Numbered from the stretch's first letter, positions 45,523-58,542 are shown. The stretch: 64,000 nt of DNA from Xenophilus aerolatus (GCA_029968055.1 JASCNX010000001.1:1178001-1242000); one strand, 5' to 3'. Program-made: numbers and translations. Notes: generated by a model not told the origin, from the letters alone.

Positions 45523-46443
45523 TCAACGCCGGCCGCTGCCGTGCTGGACCAGCAGCAACAGAACGCCCGCGAGCACCACCCCGACGGCGTACCACTCGAA
45601 GCGCGTCACCGTCTCCTGCGCGATCCACACGCCCAGCAGCATCGCGATCACCGGATTGACGAAGGTGTAGCTCGACGCGAGCGCCGCAGGCGCCCTCGCC
45701 AGCAGCAGCATGTACGCGTTGAAGGCGACCAGCGAACCGAACACCACCAGGTAGGCCCACGCGCCCACGGCCAACGGTTGCGGCGGCCACGGCGCTCGCT
45801 CGCCGGACAGCGCCGCCAGGCCCATCAGCACCAGGCCGCCGCACACCATCTCGCTCGCGAAGCCCATCGCACCCGGCGCCAGCGGCAACGCGCGCTGGCT
45901 GAGCACGCTGCCCAGCGACCAGCAGACGCACGCGATCGCGATTGCCGCCAGTCCGGCGGGCGACGACCGGAACCCGCTGCCCTGCGTCAGCAGGAGCACC
46001 CCCACGAGCCCCAGCGCGATGCCCAGCCACTCGAGCGGCGCGGGCCGGATGCCCCACAGCAGGTTGAGCAGCGCGATCATGAGCGGCACCACGGCGATGA
46101 ACGCCACCACCAGCCCCGACCCGACGGACACCTCGGCCTGTGCCGTGCCGCCCATGCCGCCACCCAGCATCAACGCGCCCACGACCAGCGCATGGCACCA
46201 CTGCCGGCGCGTGGGCCACGCCGCGCCGCGCCAGCGCATCCACAACGCCAGCACCAGGCCAGCGAAGAGGAAGCGCGAGCCCATCTGCAGGAAGGGCGGA
46301 AAGCTGATCAACGCGTACTTGATCGCCAGGTAGGTCGACCCCCAGACCAGCCAGGTGGCGGCCAGGCACAGCAGGATCAGCGGGGGCAGACCGCGTCGTG
46401 CGCGGACAGGTCCTTGCGAAACGGGTGAAACGAGGCTGGACAT
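45523..46443 (-). CDS. EamA/DMT-family exporter (YedA-like)
   Basis: A 306-residue drug/metabolite transporter with ten predicted helices in two EamA repeats. The first repeat starts AATWLVWGSTYLAIKYALISFPPF, typical of YedA; the second starts IACVCWSLGSVLSQRA, with SSYTFVNPVIAMLLGVWIAQE. It probably exports amino acids or other small metabolites. It is divergent from an Lrp-type regulator, which is a common arrangement for amino-acid exporters. Confidence 0.85.
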   Translation of the reverse strand: MSSLVSPVSQGPVRARRGLPPLILLCLAATWLVWGSTYLAIKYALISFPPFLQMGSRFLFAGLVLALWMRWRGAAWPTRRQWCHALVVGALMLGGGMGGTAQAEVSVGSGLVVAFIAVVPLMIALLNLLWGIRPAPLEWLGIALGLVGVLLLTQGSGFRSSPAGLAAIAIACVCWSLGSVLSQRALPLAPGAMGFASEMVCGGLVLMGLAALSGERAPWPPQPLAVGAWAYLVVFGSLVAFNAYMLLLARAPAALASSYTFVNPVIAMLLGVWIAQETVTRFEWYAVGVVLAGVLLLLVQHGSGRR

Positions 46444-46564
46444 GGGCGCGGCTTCCGGATCGGGTTCACAGAGGGGTCCACACCATGGTATGAAGGCTCC
46501 TCGCGCCGAACCATGCGCATCTCATCGTCATGACGCCGTTTGGCCGTCGAATCGAAGGACTTTG

Positions 46565-47062
46565 ATGAACCCGACCTTGAACCCTCCGCTGGATGCCTAC
46601 GACACCCGCATCCTGGCCGAGCTGCAGGCCGATGCACGGCTCTCGATGGCCGAGCTGGGCCGGCGCGTGCACCTGAGCCAGCCGGCCGTAACCGAGCGCG
46701 TGAAGAAGCTGGAAACCGCCGGCGTCATCAGCGGCTACCGCGCCACCGTCGACCTGGGGCGCCTGGGCTATGGCATCCGCGCCATCATCCGCGTGGGTCG
46801 TGCGGACTATGCACGCGTGGTGAAGCTTATCCAGCAGACACCGGAATGCGTGAATGCGTACAACGTGACCGGCGACGACAGCTGGATCCTCGAGATCGCC
46901 GTCATCGACGTGGCGCACCTCGACGCCGTGGTCACCAAGTTCTGCATCCTCACCGAAACGGCGACCTCGATCATCCTCAACCCCGCGCGCGAACATCAGC
47001 CGATGCTGCCGCCGCAGCGGGAGGACGTGAAGCCGCCGATCCGCAAGGTGCTCAACGCCTGA
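46565..47062 (+). CDS. Lrp/AsnC-family transcriptional regulator
   Basis: A 165-residue regulator with an N-terminal helix-turn-helix (ILAELQADARLSMAELGRRVHLSQPAVTERVKKLETAGVI) and a C-terminal RAM ligand domain. AAGGA supports the start. It is divergent from the EamA exporter across 121 bases and is likely to control it in response to an amino acid; the ligand is unknown. Confidence 0.9.
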   Translation: MNPTLNPPLDAYDTRILAELQADARLSMAELGRRVHLSQPAVTERVKKLETAGVISGYRATVDLGRLGYGIRAIIRVGRADYARVVKLIQQTPECVNAYNVTGDDSWILEIAVIDVAHLDAVVTKFCILTETATSIILNPAREHQPMLPPQREDVKPPIRKVLNA

Positions 47063-47136
47063 AGCGCGCGGCGCCACTCGGCACGAAGCCGGGCGCGCCC
47101 ATGACTGCCGGCCGGTCTCCCCTGCCGCGCAGCGAG

Positions 47137-47679
47137 TCAGTGCGAGGTCGCCAGCGCGGCGAACGCGCGCACCACCTCCGGCGGCGCCTGCACCAGCTCG
47201 ATCAACACGCCCTCCCCCGCAATCGGGAATTCGTCGCTGGCCTTGGGGTGCAGGAAGCAGATGTCGAAGCCCGCCGCGCCCTGGCGGATGCCACCGGGCG
47301 CGAAGCGCACGCCCTGCGCCGTGAGCCACTCGACGGCCCGGGGTAGGTCGTCGATCCACAGGCCGATGTGGTTGAGCGGCGTGGTGTGGACCGCCGGCTT
47401 CTTCTCGGGGTCCAGCGGTTGCATCAGGTCGACCTCGACCTTGAAGGGACCGTCGCCGATGGCGCAGATGTCTTCGTCCACATTCTCGCGCTCGCTTCGG
47501 AACGTGCCGGTGACCGACAGGCCCAGCATGTCGACCCACAGCTTCTGCAGGCGCAGCTTGTCGGGACCGCCGATGGCGATCTGCTGGACGCCCAGCACCT
47601 TGAACGGGCGGTGCGCCGCGGTACCTCCGGCTTCGCCTTCGGTGCGAGCGTCCTTCGGAGCGGTCGGGCGGACGCTCAT
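47137..47679 (-). CDS. VOC-superfamily protein, methylmalonyl-CoA epimerase or glyoxalase-like
   Basis: A 180-residue vicinal-oxygen-chelate protein. Its position as last gene of the pcc operon and the text [25 protein letters not shown] and [24 protein letters not shown] suggest methylmalonyl-CoA epimerase. Aligned by eye, the four metal ligands would be Gln, Glu, His and Glu. Classic epimerases use His, Gln, His and Glu; the set here is the one of human glyoxalase I. Both functions remain possible. Its ATG overlaps the pccA stop (ATGA). Confidence 0.75.
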   Translation of the reverse strand: MSVRPTAPKDARTEGEAGGTAAHRPFKVLGVQQIAIGGPDKLRLQKLWVDMLGLSVTGTFRSERENVDEDICAIGDGPFKVEVDLMQPLDPEKKPAVHTTPLNHIGLWIDDLPRAVEWLTAQGVRFAPGGIRQGAAGFDICFLHPKASDEFPIAGEGVLIELVQAPPEVVRAFAALATSH

Positions 47680-49742
47680 GCGAACTCCAGGATGATCTGG
47701 TCCACGGCCAGCGACTCGCCCTTGGCGGCCGAGATCTTGCCCACCACGCCGTCCTGCGCGGCGAAGAGCACGTTCTCCATCTTCATCGCTTCGATCACGG
47801 CCAGCTTCTCGCCGGCCTGCACCTGCTGGCCTTCCTTGACCGCCACGTCGACGAGCAGGCCGGGCATGGGCGACATGAGGAATTTGCTCAGGTCCGGGGG
47901 CGCCTTGTAGGGCATGAGGCCCAGCAGGCGCGCGCCCAGCGGCGACAGCACCATCGCCTCGATCTGCGTGCCGTTGTGCTGCACGCGCAGGGCCAGCGGG
48001 TTCTTGCCCGCGCCGCGCTCCACCTGGGCGGTGAAGGGCGCGCTGCCCTGCCCCTTGTCGACACGGCCCTCGAAGCGGATGCTGCCCAGCGGCGATCGGC
48101 TGTCGATCTGGTAGCTGTTCGTGCCCACGGTAACAGCGCTGGAGCCCGTTTTCCCTTGGAAATCGGTGACCGACACCGGCGTGTGCACATGCTGGCCGTC
48201 GGTCGCCAGCGTGACGACGACGAACTTCTCGCCGACCTTCACGCCGTGGCCTTCCAACTGCCCGCTGATGCCCGAGGCCCGCGCGCGGTAGCGGCGATGC
48301 ACGTAGGCCGCCAGCGCGACAAGGAAGTCCGGGTCGCCGTGCGGCACGTCTTCCGCGCGAAAACCCTGGCCGTAGTGCTCGGCGATGAAGCCGGTGTTGA
48401 AGTCGCCCGCGACGAACTTGGGGTGCGCGAGCAGCGCCGCCTGGAAGGGAATGTTGCTGTGGATGCCGCGGATCACGAAGCCGTTGAGCGCCTCGCGCAT
48501 CAGCGCGATGGCGTGCTGCCGGTCGCGCCCGTGCACGATGAGCTTGGCGATCATCGAGTCGTAGTACATCGGGATCTCGCCACCCTCGTACACGCCGGTG
48601 TCCACGCGCACGCCGTAGTCGTCGGCGGCGTTGGGCCTCGAGGCCGAGAGCGACTCCACCGGCGGCTGGAACTTCACCAGCCGGCCCGTGGAGGGCAGGA
48701 AGTTGCGGAACGGGTCCTCGGCGTTGATGCGGCACTCGATCGCCCAGCCGTCGCGCTTCACGTCGGCCTGCGCCAAGGGCAGCTTCTCGCCGGCCGCCAC
48801 GCGGATCATGAGTTCCACCAGATCCAGCCCCGTGATGCATTCGGTGACCGGGTGCTCGACCTGCAGCCGCGTGTTCATCTCCAGGAAGTAGAAGTCCTGG
48901 TCCTTGCCGACGACGAACTCCACCGTGCCGGCGGACTGGTATTTCACCGCCTTGGCCAACGCCACGGCCTGTTCGCCCATCGCCTTGCGCGTTGCGTCGC
49001 TGATGAAGGGCGAAGGCGCCTCTTCGATCACCTTCTGGTGGCGGCGCTGGATGGAGCATTCGCGCTCGTTCAGGTAGATCACGTTGCCGTGCGAATCGCC
49101 CAGCACCTGGATCTCGATGTGGCGCGGTTCCTGCACGAACTTCTCGATGAAGATGCGGTCGTCGCCGAAGGAGTTGCGCGCCTCGTTCTGGCAGGCGGTG
49201 AAGCCCTCGAGCGCTTCCTTGTCGTTGTAGGCCACGCGCAGGCCCTTGCCGCCGCCACCGGCGCTGGCCTTGATCATCACCGGGTAGCCGATGTCCTTCG
49301 CGATCTGCACCGCGCGCTCGGCCGACTCGATGGCATCGTTCCAGCCCGGGATGGTGTTGACCTTGGCCTCGTTCGCGAGCTTCTTCGAGGCGATCTTGTC
49401 GCCCATGGCCGCGATCGAGTAGTGCTTGGGACCGATGAAGGCGATCCCCTCTTCCTCGACCTTCCTGGCGAAGGCCTCGTTCTCCGACAGGAAGCCGTAG
49501 CCCGGGTGCACCGCCTCGGCACCGGTCTTCTTGCAGGCCTCGATGATGCGGTCGGCCTGCAGGTAGGACTCGCGCGAGGGCGCGGCGCCGATGTGCACGG
49601 CCTCGTCGGCCAGTTCGACGTGGCGGGCGTCCTTGTCGGCGTCCGAATACACGGCCACCGTCAGGATGCCCATCTTGCGGGCCGTCTTGATGACCCGGCA
49701 GGCGATTTCGCCGCGGTTGGCGATCAGGATTTTCTTGAACAC
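47676..49742 (-). CDS. pccA: Propionyl-CoA carboxylase alpha subunit (biotin carboxylase/BCCP)
   Basis: Carboxylates biotin with ATP and bicarbonate and carries it to PccB. It is 688 residues: biotin carboxylase domain ([42 protein letters not shown]-like [32 protein letters not shown]) then a BCCP domain with the biotinylated Lys654 in EAMKMENVL. Start is GTG with GGAG just upstream. A methylcrotonyl- or acetyl-CoA role is possible, but mcm and meaB in the operon favour propionyl-CoA. Confidence 0.93.
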   Translation of the reverse strand: MFKKILIANRGEIACRVIKTARKMGILTVAVYSDADKDARHVELADEAVHIGAAPSRESYLQADRIIEACKKTGAEAVHPGYGFLSENEAFARKVEEEGIAFIGPKHYSIAAMGDKIASKKLANEAKVNTIPGWNDAIESAERAVQIAKDIGYPVMIKASAGGGGKGLRVAYNDKEALEGFTACQNEARNSFGDDRIFIEKFVQEPRHIEIQVLGDSHGNVIYLNERECSIQRRHQKVIEEAPSPFISDATRKAMGEQAVALAKAVKYQSAGTVEFVVGKDQDFYFLEMNTRLQVEHPVTECITGLDLVELMIRVAAGEKLPLAQADVKRDGWAIECRINAEDPFRNFLPSTGRLVKFQPPVESLSASRPNAADDYGVRVDTGVYEGGEIPMYYDSMIAKLIVHGRDRQHAIALMREALNGFVIRGIHSNIPFQAALLAHPKFVAGDFNTGFIAEHYGQGFRAEDVPHGDPDFLVALAAYVHRRYRARASGISGQLEGHGVKVGEKFVVVTLATDGQHVHTPVSVTDFQGKTGSSAVTVGTNSYQIDSRSPLGSIRFEGRVDKGQGSAPFTAQVERGAGKNPLALRVQHNGTQIEAMVLSPLGARLLGLMPYKAPPDLSKFLMSPMPGLLVDVAVKEGQQVQAGEKLAVIEAMKMENVLFAAQDGVVGKISAAKGESLAVDQIILEFA

Positions 49743-49779
49743 ATCTGCTCCGATGTAGGGTGTTTCGACCGGGCGCCGC

Positions 49780-50397
49780 TCACTGCAGACCCAGTTGTTT
49801 GCGCATGGCGGCGTTCTTCGCCTCGGCGCGCAGCAGGGCGGGCCGCGCCTCGAGACGTTTGACGTAGTCCTCGAACACGGGCGCCGGCTCGATCTGCTTG
49901 AAGCCGATCATGAAGCGCAGCGTGCCGCCGAACACCACGTCGGCCATGGAGAACGCATCGCCGAGCACAAAGGCCCTGCCGGTGATGGCACTCTCGGCAG
50001 CGGCGAGCATGGCCGCGAAGGTGCCCCAGCCCGCCGACACGTCCTTGACGTCCCAGCCCGCGTGCTTGGCCATGACGGCCGGCTCGATCACGCTCGGGGC
50101 GAAGAACGACCAGCGCAGGTAGGCGCCGCGCTGCGGGTCGCCTCGCGCGGGCGCCAGCGCGGGTGCGTAGCGGTCGGCCAGGTACAGCGCGATGGCCGCG
50201 GCTTCCGTGACGACGATGTCGCCATCCACCAGCGTCGGCAGCTTGCCCATCGGGTTTTTCGCGATCAACTCGGGGCCTTTCTGTTCGCCCTTCATGATGT
50301 CGACGACCTTCAGGTCGTAGTCGACGCCGGCTTCTTCCAGCGCCCAGAGCGTGCCCGCGGCGCGCGAGTACGGGTGGTAGCAGAGGCTGAGCGACAT
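49780..50397 (-). CDS. Glutathione S-transferase family protein
   Basis: A 205-residue GST with a thioredoxin-like N-terminal domain (LSLCYHPYSRAAGTLWALEEAGVDYDLKVVDI, GKLPTLVDGDIVVTEAAAIALYLADRY) and an all-helical C-terminal domain. The VTEAAAI motif binds the gamma-glutamyl part of glutathione. It sits between pccB and pccA with 27 and 37 base gaps, so it is part of the operon. Its role in propionyl-CoA metabolism is not known. Confidence 0.9.
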   Translation of the reverse strand: MSLSLCYHPYSRAAGTLWALEEAGVDYDLKVVDIMKGEQKGPELIAKNPMGKLPTLVDGDIVVTEAAAIALYLADRYAPALAPARGDPQRGAYLRWSFFAPSVIEPAVMAKHAGWDVKDVSAGWGTFAAMLAAAESAITGRAFVLGDAFSMADVVFGGTLRFMIGFKQIEPAPVFEDYVKRLEARPALLRAEAKNAAMRKQLGLQ

Positions 50398-50424
50398 GGT
50401 GTCGTGCTCCTGTGCGGCAGGCCT

Positions 50425-51969
<1,545 letters not shown>

Positions 51970-52013
51970 GGAGTTTCGACTCGGTTGAGGTTTTTGTTCG
52001 CTTCGGCGAAATG

Positions 52014-53102
52014 CTATGGATGCGACAGCTGCTCGTGCCCGCCTACCGGGCTCTGCGGCACGATCTGCGTTGAAGCTTCCAGCAGTTGGCGCGCTGCGGT
52101 GGAGGCCGGCAGCCGCCCGCTGCGCACCTCGTCGGTCAGGCGCGGCAGTTGCTCGCGCACGGCCGGGTGCTGGCGGAAGGCCTGGCGCAAGCCGGCCTCG
52201 ATGCGCTCCCACATCCAGGCCAGCGCCTGCTTCTCGCGCCGCACGGCAAGGCGGCCGTTGGCGGTCTGCAGTGCGCGGAATTCGCTCACCAGCGCCCAGA
52301 AGCGGTCGACGCCGGCGCCGGTGAGTGCGCTGAGCTGCATCACCTTCGGCAACCAGAAGCGCACCTCGGTGCCGGCATGCGCATCGTGCATCGCATGCAC
52401 ATGGTCCGGGTTGCCCTGGTGCCCGAAGAGGCGCAGCGCCGAGGTGATCTGCGCCTGCGCGCGCGTGGCGGCGTCCTTGTCGAGGTCGGCCTTGTTGATG
52501 ACCACCAGGTCGGCAATCTCCATCACGCCCTTCTTGATGGCCTGCAGGTCATCGCCCGCGTTGGGCAGCTGCAGCAGCACGAACATGTCGGTCATGCCTG
52601 CCACGGCCGTCTCGGACTGGCCCACGCCCACGGTCTCGACGATCACGACGTCGTAGCCGGCGGCCTCGCACACCAGCATCGCCTCGCGCGTCTTCTCGGC
52701 CACCCCGCCCAGCGTGCCCGACGACGGGCTGGGGCGGATGTAGGCGCCCTCGTGCACCGAGAGCTTCTCCATGCGCGTCTTGTCGCCCAGGATCGAGCCG
52801 CCCGAAACGGTGGAGGACGGGTCGATGGTGAGCACCGCCACGCGGCGCCCCTGCCCGATCAAGAACAGGCCCAGCGCTTCGATGAAGGTGGACTTGCCCA
52901 CGCCGGGAACGCCCGAGATGCCCAGGCGGAAGCTGTGCCCGGTGTGCGGCAGCAAGGCCGTGAGCAGTTCATCGGCCTGCGCGCGGTGGTCGGCGCGGGT
53001 GGATTCGAGCAGGGTGATGGTCTTGGCGATGGCGCGGCGCTGGGCCATGGGGGTGGCGGCGTGCAGGATGCCGTCGAGGTAGCCGATCTGCGCCGCAGTC
53101 AT
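52014..53102 (-). CDS. meaB: Methylmalonyl-CoA mutase-associated GTPase MeaB (ArgK)
   Basis: G3E GTPase that protects and reloads B12 on methylmalonyl-CoA mutase. It is 362 residues. The P-loop is [52 protein letters not shown] and [11 protein letters not shown] are further G motifs. The ATG overlaps the GIY-YIG stop (ATGA), and its GGGAGG ribosome site lies in the end of that gene, so a mobile-looking unit supplies the start context. Confidence 0.95.
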   Translation of the reverse strand: MTAAQIGYLDGILHAATPMAQRRAIAKTITLLESTRADHRAQADELLTALLPHTGHSFRLGISGVPGVGKSTFIEALGLFLIGQGRRVAVLTIDPSSTVSGGSILGDKTRMEKLSVHEGAYIRPSPSSGTLGGVAEKTREAMLVCEAAGYDVVIVETVGVGQSETAVAGMTDMFVLLQLPNAGDDLQAIKKGVMEIADLVVINKADLDKDAATRAQAQITSALRLFGHQGNPDHVHAMHDAHAGTEVRFWLPKVMQLSALTGAGVDRFWALVSEFRALQTANGRLAVRREKQALAWMWERIEAGLRQAFRQHPAVREQLPRLTDEVRSGRLPASTAARQLLEASTQIVPQSPVGGHEQLSHP

Positions 53103-53512
53103 GGCACCTCCCGCAATGGCTGGCTATCTCCCAACCGTTCGGGCTGAGCTTGTCGAAGCCGGGGCGCGGTCCCTGCCTGCGGTGCATCCAGCCCTTCGAC
53201 AAGCTCAGGGCGAGCGGCTCGGGAGTTCGGGCCCGTGCGAGAACGTGCCAGTTCTTGAATCGCCGGCCAATCGCCACGAACCAGGGCTTCCTTCTTCGCC
53301 CGCGACCAACCCTTGACCCGCTGCTCGAAAGCAATCGCGCCCTCACGCGTCTCGAACTCGCCCTGCCACAGGAATTCGACCGGCTTGCGCGTCGCGGTGT
53401 AGCCGATCAAACCATCGCCGTGCTGCCGCATGCGCACGCCCAAGTCGTCGGTCTGGCCCACGTAGTACGAGCCGTCCGAACAGCGCAGCAGATAGACAAA
53501 AAAGGGTTTCAA
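53099..53512 (-). CDS. GIY-YIG nuclease domain protein inside an inverted-repeat unit
   Basis: A 137-residue protein. The GIY-YIG domain fills about residues 1-90: FFVYLLRCSDGSYYVGQTDDL, the Arg/His pair in VRMRQHG, GYTATRKPVEFLW and the catalytic Glu in AIAFEQRVKGWSRAKKEALV. These UPF0213-type small nucleases have no settled role. The remaining 45 residues are translated repeat DNA (ARPELVEG, LRQAQPERLG). The start is uncertain: TTG 53512 fits the family N-terminus but lacks a ribosome site. The stop overlaps the meaB start. The domain lies between perfect 24-bp inverted repeats. Confidence 0.75.
   Translation of the reverse strand: MKPFFVYLLRCSDGSYYVGQTDDLGVRMRQHGDGLIGYTATRKPVEFLWQGEFETREGAIAFEQRVKGWSRAKKEALVRGDWPAIQELARSRTGPNSRAARPELVEGLDAPQAGTAPRLRQAQPERLGDSQPLREVP
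53135..53217. repeat. REP pair (two inverted copies)
   Basis: Copies 53135-53158 and 53194-53217 face each other and can form a large hairpin in the transcript, just upstream of meaB on the minus strand. Both lie in the coding end of the GIY-YIG gene. Confidence 0.75.
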
Positions 53513-53530
53513 GCGACTGAAGCAGAAGGG

Positions 53531-53554
53531 CTTCGACAAGCTCAGCCCGAACGG
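53531..53554. repeat. REP copy upstream of the GIY-YIG gene
   Basis: Exact reverse complement of 53135-53158. It lies between the mcm stop and the GIY-YIG start region. Confidence 0.8.
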
Positions 53555-53586
53555 TGGAAATGGCTGGTGGTGATCGGAAGGCTGTG

Positions 53587-55746
<2,160 letters not shown>

Positions 55747-55882
55747 GGCGGCGCGTGCGGTGGCGGTGTGATGGAAAGTCGGGCGTGGCCCTCGTACGAG
55801 GCACGCCGGTGACGCCACCGGCAGCCTGCCGCAGCCAGCCGGCGAGCTTGCACGCCGCACCTGACCGAAGAGCCGCTGACGA

Positions 55883-55911
55883 GTCTAACCCATCCGTAAT
55901 TATTAATTCAA
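55883..55911 (-). promoter_or_regulatory. Probable mcm promoter
   Basis: Minus-strand TTGAAT and TTAGAC hexamers are 17 bases apart. They overlap an AT-rich TAATTATTAATT block in an otherwise GC-rich divergent gap, where the GntR protein may bind. Confidence 0.45.
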
Positions 55912-55939
55912 ACCCGATTTCTGCGCTACAGTCGCGGCC

Positions 55940-56587
55940 ATGTCTGCCCTCACGCTCACCCCGCGCGCCCTCTATGAGGAGGTGGCCGAGCTGCTGCGCC
56001 AGCGCATCTTCCGGCGCGAACTCGAGCCGGGCAGCTGGATCGACGAACTGAAGATCGCCGAGGAGTTCGGCATCAGCCGCACGCCCCTGCGCGAGGCGCT
56101 GAAGGTGCTCGCTGCCGAAGGCCTGGTGACGATGAAGGTGCGCCGCGGCGCCTACGTGACCGAGGTGTCCGAGCGCGACCTGGCCGACGTGTACCACCTG
56201 CTCGCCCTGCTCGAGAGCGATGCGGTCGCCGTGGTGGCCGAACGCGCGAGCGATGCGCAGGTGGCCGAGCTGAAGGCCCTGCACGCCGAGCTGGAGGCAG
56301 CGGGCAGGCCCGGCCGCGTCGACCGGGAACATTTCTTCGCGATCAACGAGCGCTTCCACATGCGGGTGCTGGCCATCGCCGACAACCGCTGGCGCGACCA
56401 GATGGTCTCCGACCTGCGCAAGGTGATGAAGCTCAACCGCCACAACTCCCTGCTGAAGGCGGGCCGCATTGCCGAATCGCTGGCCGAGCACCGGGCCGTC
56501 ATGGCTGCCATCGAAGCGCGCGATCCGGCCGCGGCCATGGCGCGCATGCAGGCGCACTTCCGCAACGGGCTGGAAGCTGCCGGCTGA
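55940..56587 (+). CDS. GntR-family (FadR/FCD-type) transcriptional regulator
   Basis: A 215-residue regulator with a GntR winged helix (LYEEVAELLRQRIFRRELEPGSWIDELKIAEEFGISRTPLREALKVLAAEGLV) and an FCD effector domain. That domain carries the usual metal-site His residues (NERFHMRV, EHRAVMAAI). Divergent from mcm, it probably controls the propionyl-CoA operon; the effector may be an organic acid or acyl-CoA. No Shine-Dalgarno; TACAGT lies seven bases before the ATG. Confidence 0.9.
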   Translation: MSALTLTPRALYEEVAELLRQRIFRRELEPGSWIDELKIAEEFGISRTPLREALKVLAAEGLVTMKVRRGAYVTEVSERDLADVYHLLALLESDAVAVVAERASDAQVAELKALHAELEAAGRPGRVDREHFFAINERFHMRVLAIADNRWRDQMVSDLRKVMKLNRHNSLLKAGRIAESLAEHRAVMAAIEARDPAAAMARMQAHFRNGLEAAG

Positions 56588-56662
56588 GCGTCGATGGCGC
56601 GTGACGCCGCAGCCGCCCGCGCAAGCAGGACGCGGGCTGCAGTCCGGCCTGGCGCGAGAAGT

Positions 56663-57658
56663 TCAGGCGGGATCGGCCACCGCCACGGCGTGCGCGCGCG
56701 CCATCACCTCGTGCGGCGGCAAGGCCTTGAGGCGGTGGTCGCTCCACACCTGCCGCCAGCGGCGCGCGCCCGGCAACCCGTTGCGCAGGCCCAGCATGTG
56801 GCGCGCCACGTTCGACCAGGGTGTGCCGTGCTCGGCCGCCTCATGGGCCATGTAGTCGCACATGCGCGCCTCCACGTCCTCGCGCGTCAGTGCGTTCGGC
56901 GCAGCGTCGAAGAAGGCCGCGTCCCAGCCCGCCAGCCACCAGGGGTTGTGGTACGCCTCGCGTCCGACCATCACGCCGTCGAGCAGGCGCAGGTGCTCGT
57001 GCACCTGGGCATCGGTCTGGATGCCGCCGTTGACCGAGAAGCGCAGCGTCGGGAAGTCGTGCTTGAGCCGGTGCACCAGCGCATAGCGCAGGGGCGGGAT
57101 CTCGCGGTTCTGCTTGGGACTCAGGCCCTTGAGCCAGGCATTGCGAGCATGGACGATGAAGGTGCGGCAGCCTGCTTCGCTCACGGTGCCGACGAAGTCG
57201 CGCACGAACTCGTAGCTCTCCACCTTGTCGATGCCGATCCGGTGCTTCACCGTCACCGGCACATGGACCACGTCGACCATGGCCTTCACGCAATCGGCGA
57301 CCAGTTGCGGTTCGGCCATCAGGCAGGCACCGAAGGCGCCGCGCTGGACGCGCTCGCTGGGGCAGCCGCAGTTGAGGTTGATCTCGTCGTAGCCCCACTG
57401 CTCGCCCAGCTTCGCGCCATGCGCGAGGTCGGCCGGCTCGCTGCCACCCAATTGCAGCGCCACGGGGTGCTCGGTGTCGTGGAAGCGCAGATGCCGCGGC
57501 ACGTCGCCATGGATGAGCGCGCCGGTCGTCACCATCTCGGTGTAGAGCAGCGCCTGGCGCGTGAGCAGACGGTGGAAGAAGCGGCAGTGCCGGTCGGTCC
57601 AATCCATCATCGGTGCGACGGAGAGGCGGTCGGCGGAAAAGGCGGGAGCGTCGGACAT
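56663..57658 (-). CDS. dusA: tRNA-dihydrouridine synthase A
   Basis: FMN enzyme reducing uridines in the tRNA D-loop. It is 331 residues. The N-terminal LSVAPMMDWTDRHCRFFHRLL, the catalytic Cys in EINLNCGCPSERVQRGAFGACLM, the KHRIGIDKVESYEFVRDFV region and the DusA-type GLRNGLPGARRWRQVWSDH end are all present. It is convergent with the GntR gene. Confidence 0.96.
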   Translation of the reverse strand: MSDAPAFSADRLSVAPMMDWTDRHCRFFHRLLTRQALLYTEMVTTGALIHGDVPRHLRFHDTEHPVALQLGGSEPADLAHGAKLGEQWGYDEINLNCGCPSERVQRGAFGACLMAEPQLVADCVKAMVDVVHVPVTVKHRIGIDKVESYEFVRDFVGTVSEAGCRTFIVHARNAWLKGLSPKQNREIPPLRYALVHRLKHDFPTLRFSVNGGIQTDAQVHEHLRLLDGVMVGREAYHNPWWLAGWDAAFFDAAPNALTREDVEARMCDYMAHEAAEHGTPWSNVARHMLGLRNGLPGARRWRQVWSDHRLKALPPHEVMARAHAVAVADPA

Positions 57659-57696
57659 CGGGAAAAGCGGCAACTGCGCCGCCCCGGGATTGTCCC

Positions 57697-58269
57697 TCAG
57701 GGGTTGCCGAGTTGCCCGAAGGAGGTGCGCAGGCCCTGGTAGTCGGTGGGCCCGCTGGCGGCCGGCGGATGGCCGGCTGCGGAGAGCCAGCCGGTGATGC
57801 TGGGCAGCCGCCGGTCGAAGTGACCGTGCAGCGCGAACCAGTCGCCCTCGGACGTGTGCGGGACCATGATCTCCAGCGCCTCGACGGCGATGGTCCGCAA
57901 GCTCGTCACCATGGCCAGGCCGCGGCCGTCGAGCTGCTGCAGGCTGGCCTCGCGGCCCTGGGCAAGGATCTCCTCGAGGATGCGGCGGTGCACGACGAAG
58001 TCGGCCCAGCTTGCCTTGCCGCAGGCATCGGCCAGTTCGCGGAACACCCAGTGCATGTTGGCTGCGAACAACGCCGCGACATGCTGTGCCTGCCGTGTGG
58101 TGCGGTTGGCAGCTTCGCGCTGGAGCTGCGCGCCCCAGAGCAGCGCCATCAGGACACCGATGGCCTGGATCCAGGCCGCCCATTCGAACGAACTCTGCGG
58201 CCGCGCGAACCACAGCACCAGGCCGAAGCCGAGCACGAGCACGGCGGCGACCGGAACGAGACGGTTCAT
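57697..58269 (-). CDS. Hypothetical membrane protein
   Basis: A 190-residue protein that I do not recognise. Two hydrophobic helices open it (RLVPVAAVLVLGFGLVLWFA and WAAWIQAIGVLMALLWGAQL); the rest is soluble and helical (RRILEEILAQGREASLQQLD). It resembles small predicted two-helix membrane proteins. It lies 38 bases upstream of dusA on the same strand and may be co-transcribed. Confidence 0.65.
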   Translation of the reverse strand: MNRLVPVAAVLVLGFGLVLWFARPQSSFEWAAWIQAIGVLMALLWGAQLQREAANRTTRQAQHVAALFAANMHWVFRELADACGKASWADFVVHRRILEEILAQGREASLQQLDGRGLAMVTSLRTIAVEALEIMVPHTSEGDWFALHGHFDRRLPSITGWLSAAGHPPAASGPTDYQGLRTSFGQLGNP

Positions 58270-58293
58270 CGGGCTGCCGCGCAACGGTTGCCC

Positions 58294-58542
58294 TTAAAAA
58301 AGCGTCGGGCCGAAGCCGTCGCGGCGAGGACCTTCGCCCCCGAAAAGGCGCCGCATCGCCGCGACGCCGGCCACCAGGGCGCTGGAGTAGTTCGGCTGCG
58401 GATGCGCGGCCGTCTCGAGCACCATGTAGGGCAGCACATCGTCCACGGCTCCGTCCACGGCTTCCATCAGGACCCAGTGGAATTCCCCGTCCTCGAGTTC
58501 GTGGACGGTGAGCGCGATATTTCGAAAACGTGGTGTGACCAT
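58294..58542 (-). CDS. Small hypothetical protein
   Basis: A possible 82-residue protein that I do not recognise (MVTPRFRNIALTVHELEDGEFHWVLMEAV...). Its acidic, patterned composition (EAVDGAVDDVLPYMVLETAAHPQPNYSSALVAGVAAM) looks coding. No good ribosome site is visible. The frame stays open upstream, but into AT-rich non-coding sequence. It lies 24 bases before the membrane protein gene. Confidence 0.5.
   Translation of the reverse strand: MVTPRFRNIALTVHELEDGEFHWVLMEAVDGAVDDVLPYMVLETAAHPQPNYSSALVAGVAAMRRLFGGEGPRRDGFGPTLF

Larger units (their letters stand above)
53135..53554. mobile_element. Candidate 420-bp inverted-repeat-bounded GIY-YIG unit
   Basis: Outer copies at 53135-53158 and 53531-53554 are exact reverse complements over 24 bases. 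A third copy at 53194-53217 pairs with the first around a 35-base loop; it differs at a few bases in its outer third. The core text CTTCGACAAGCTCAG is, from memory, a widespread repetitive extragenic palindrome in Comamonadaceae and other Proteobacteria. The unit encloses the GIY-YIG domain and sits in the mcm-meaB operon. Mobility is inference. Confidence 0.5.
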
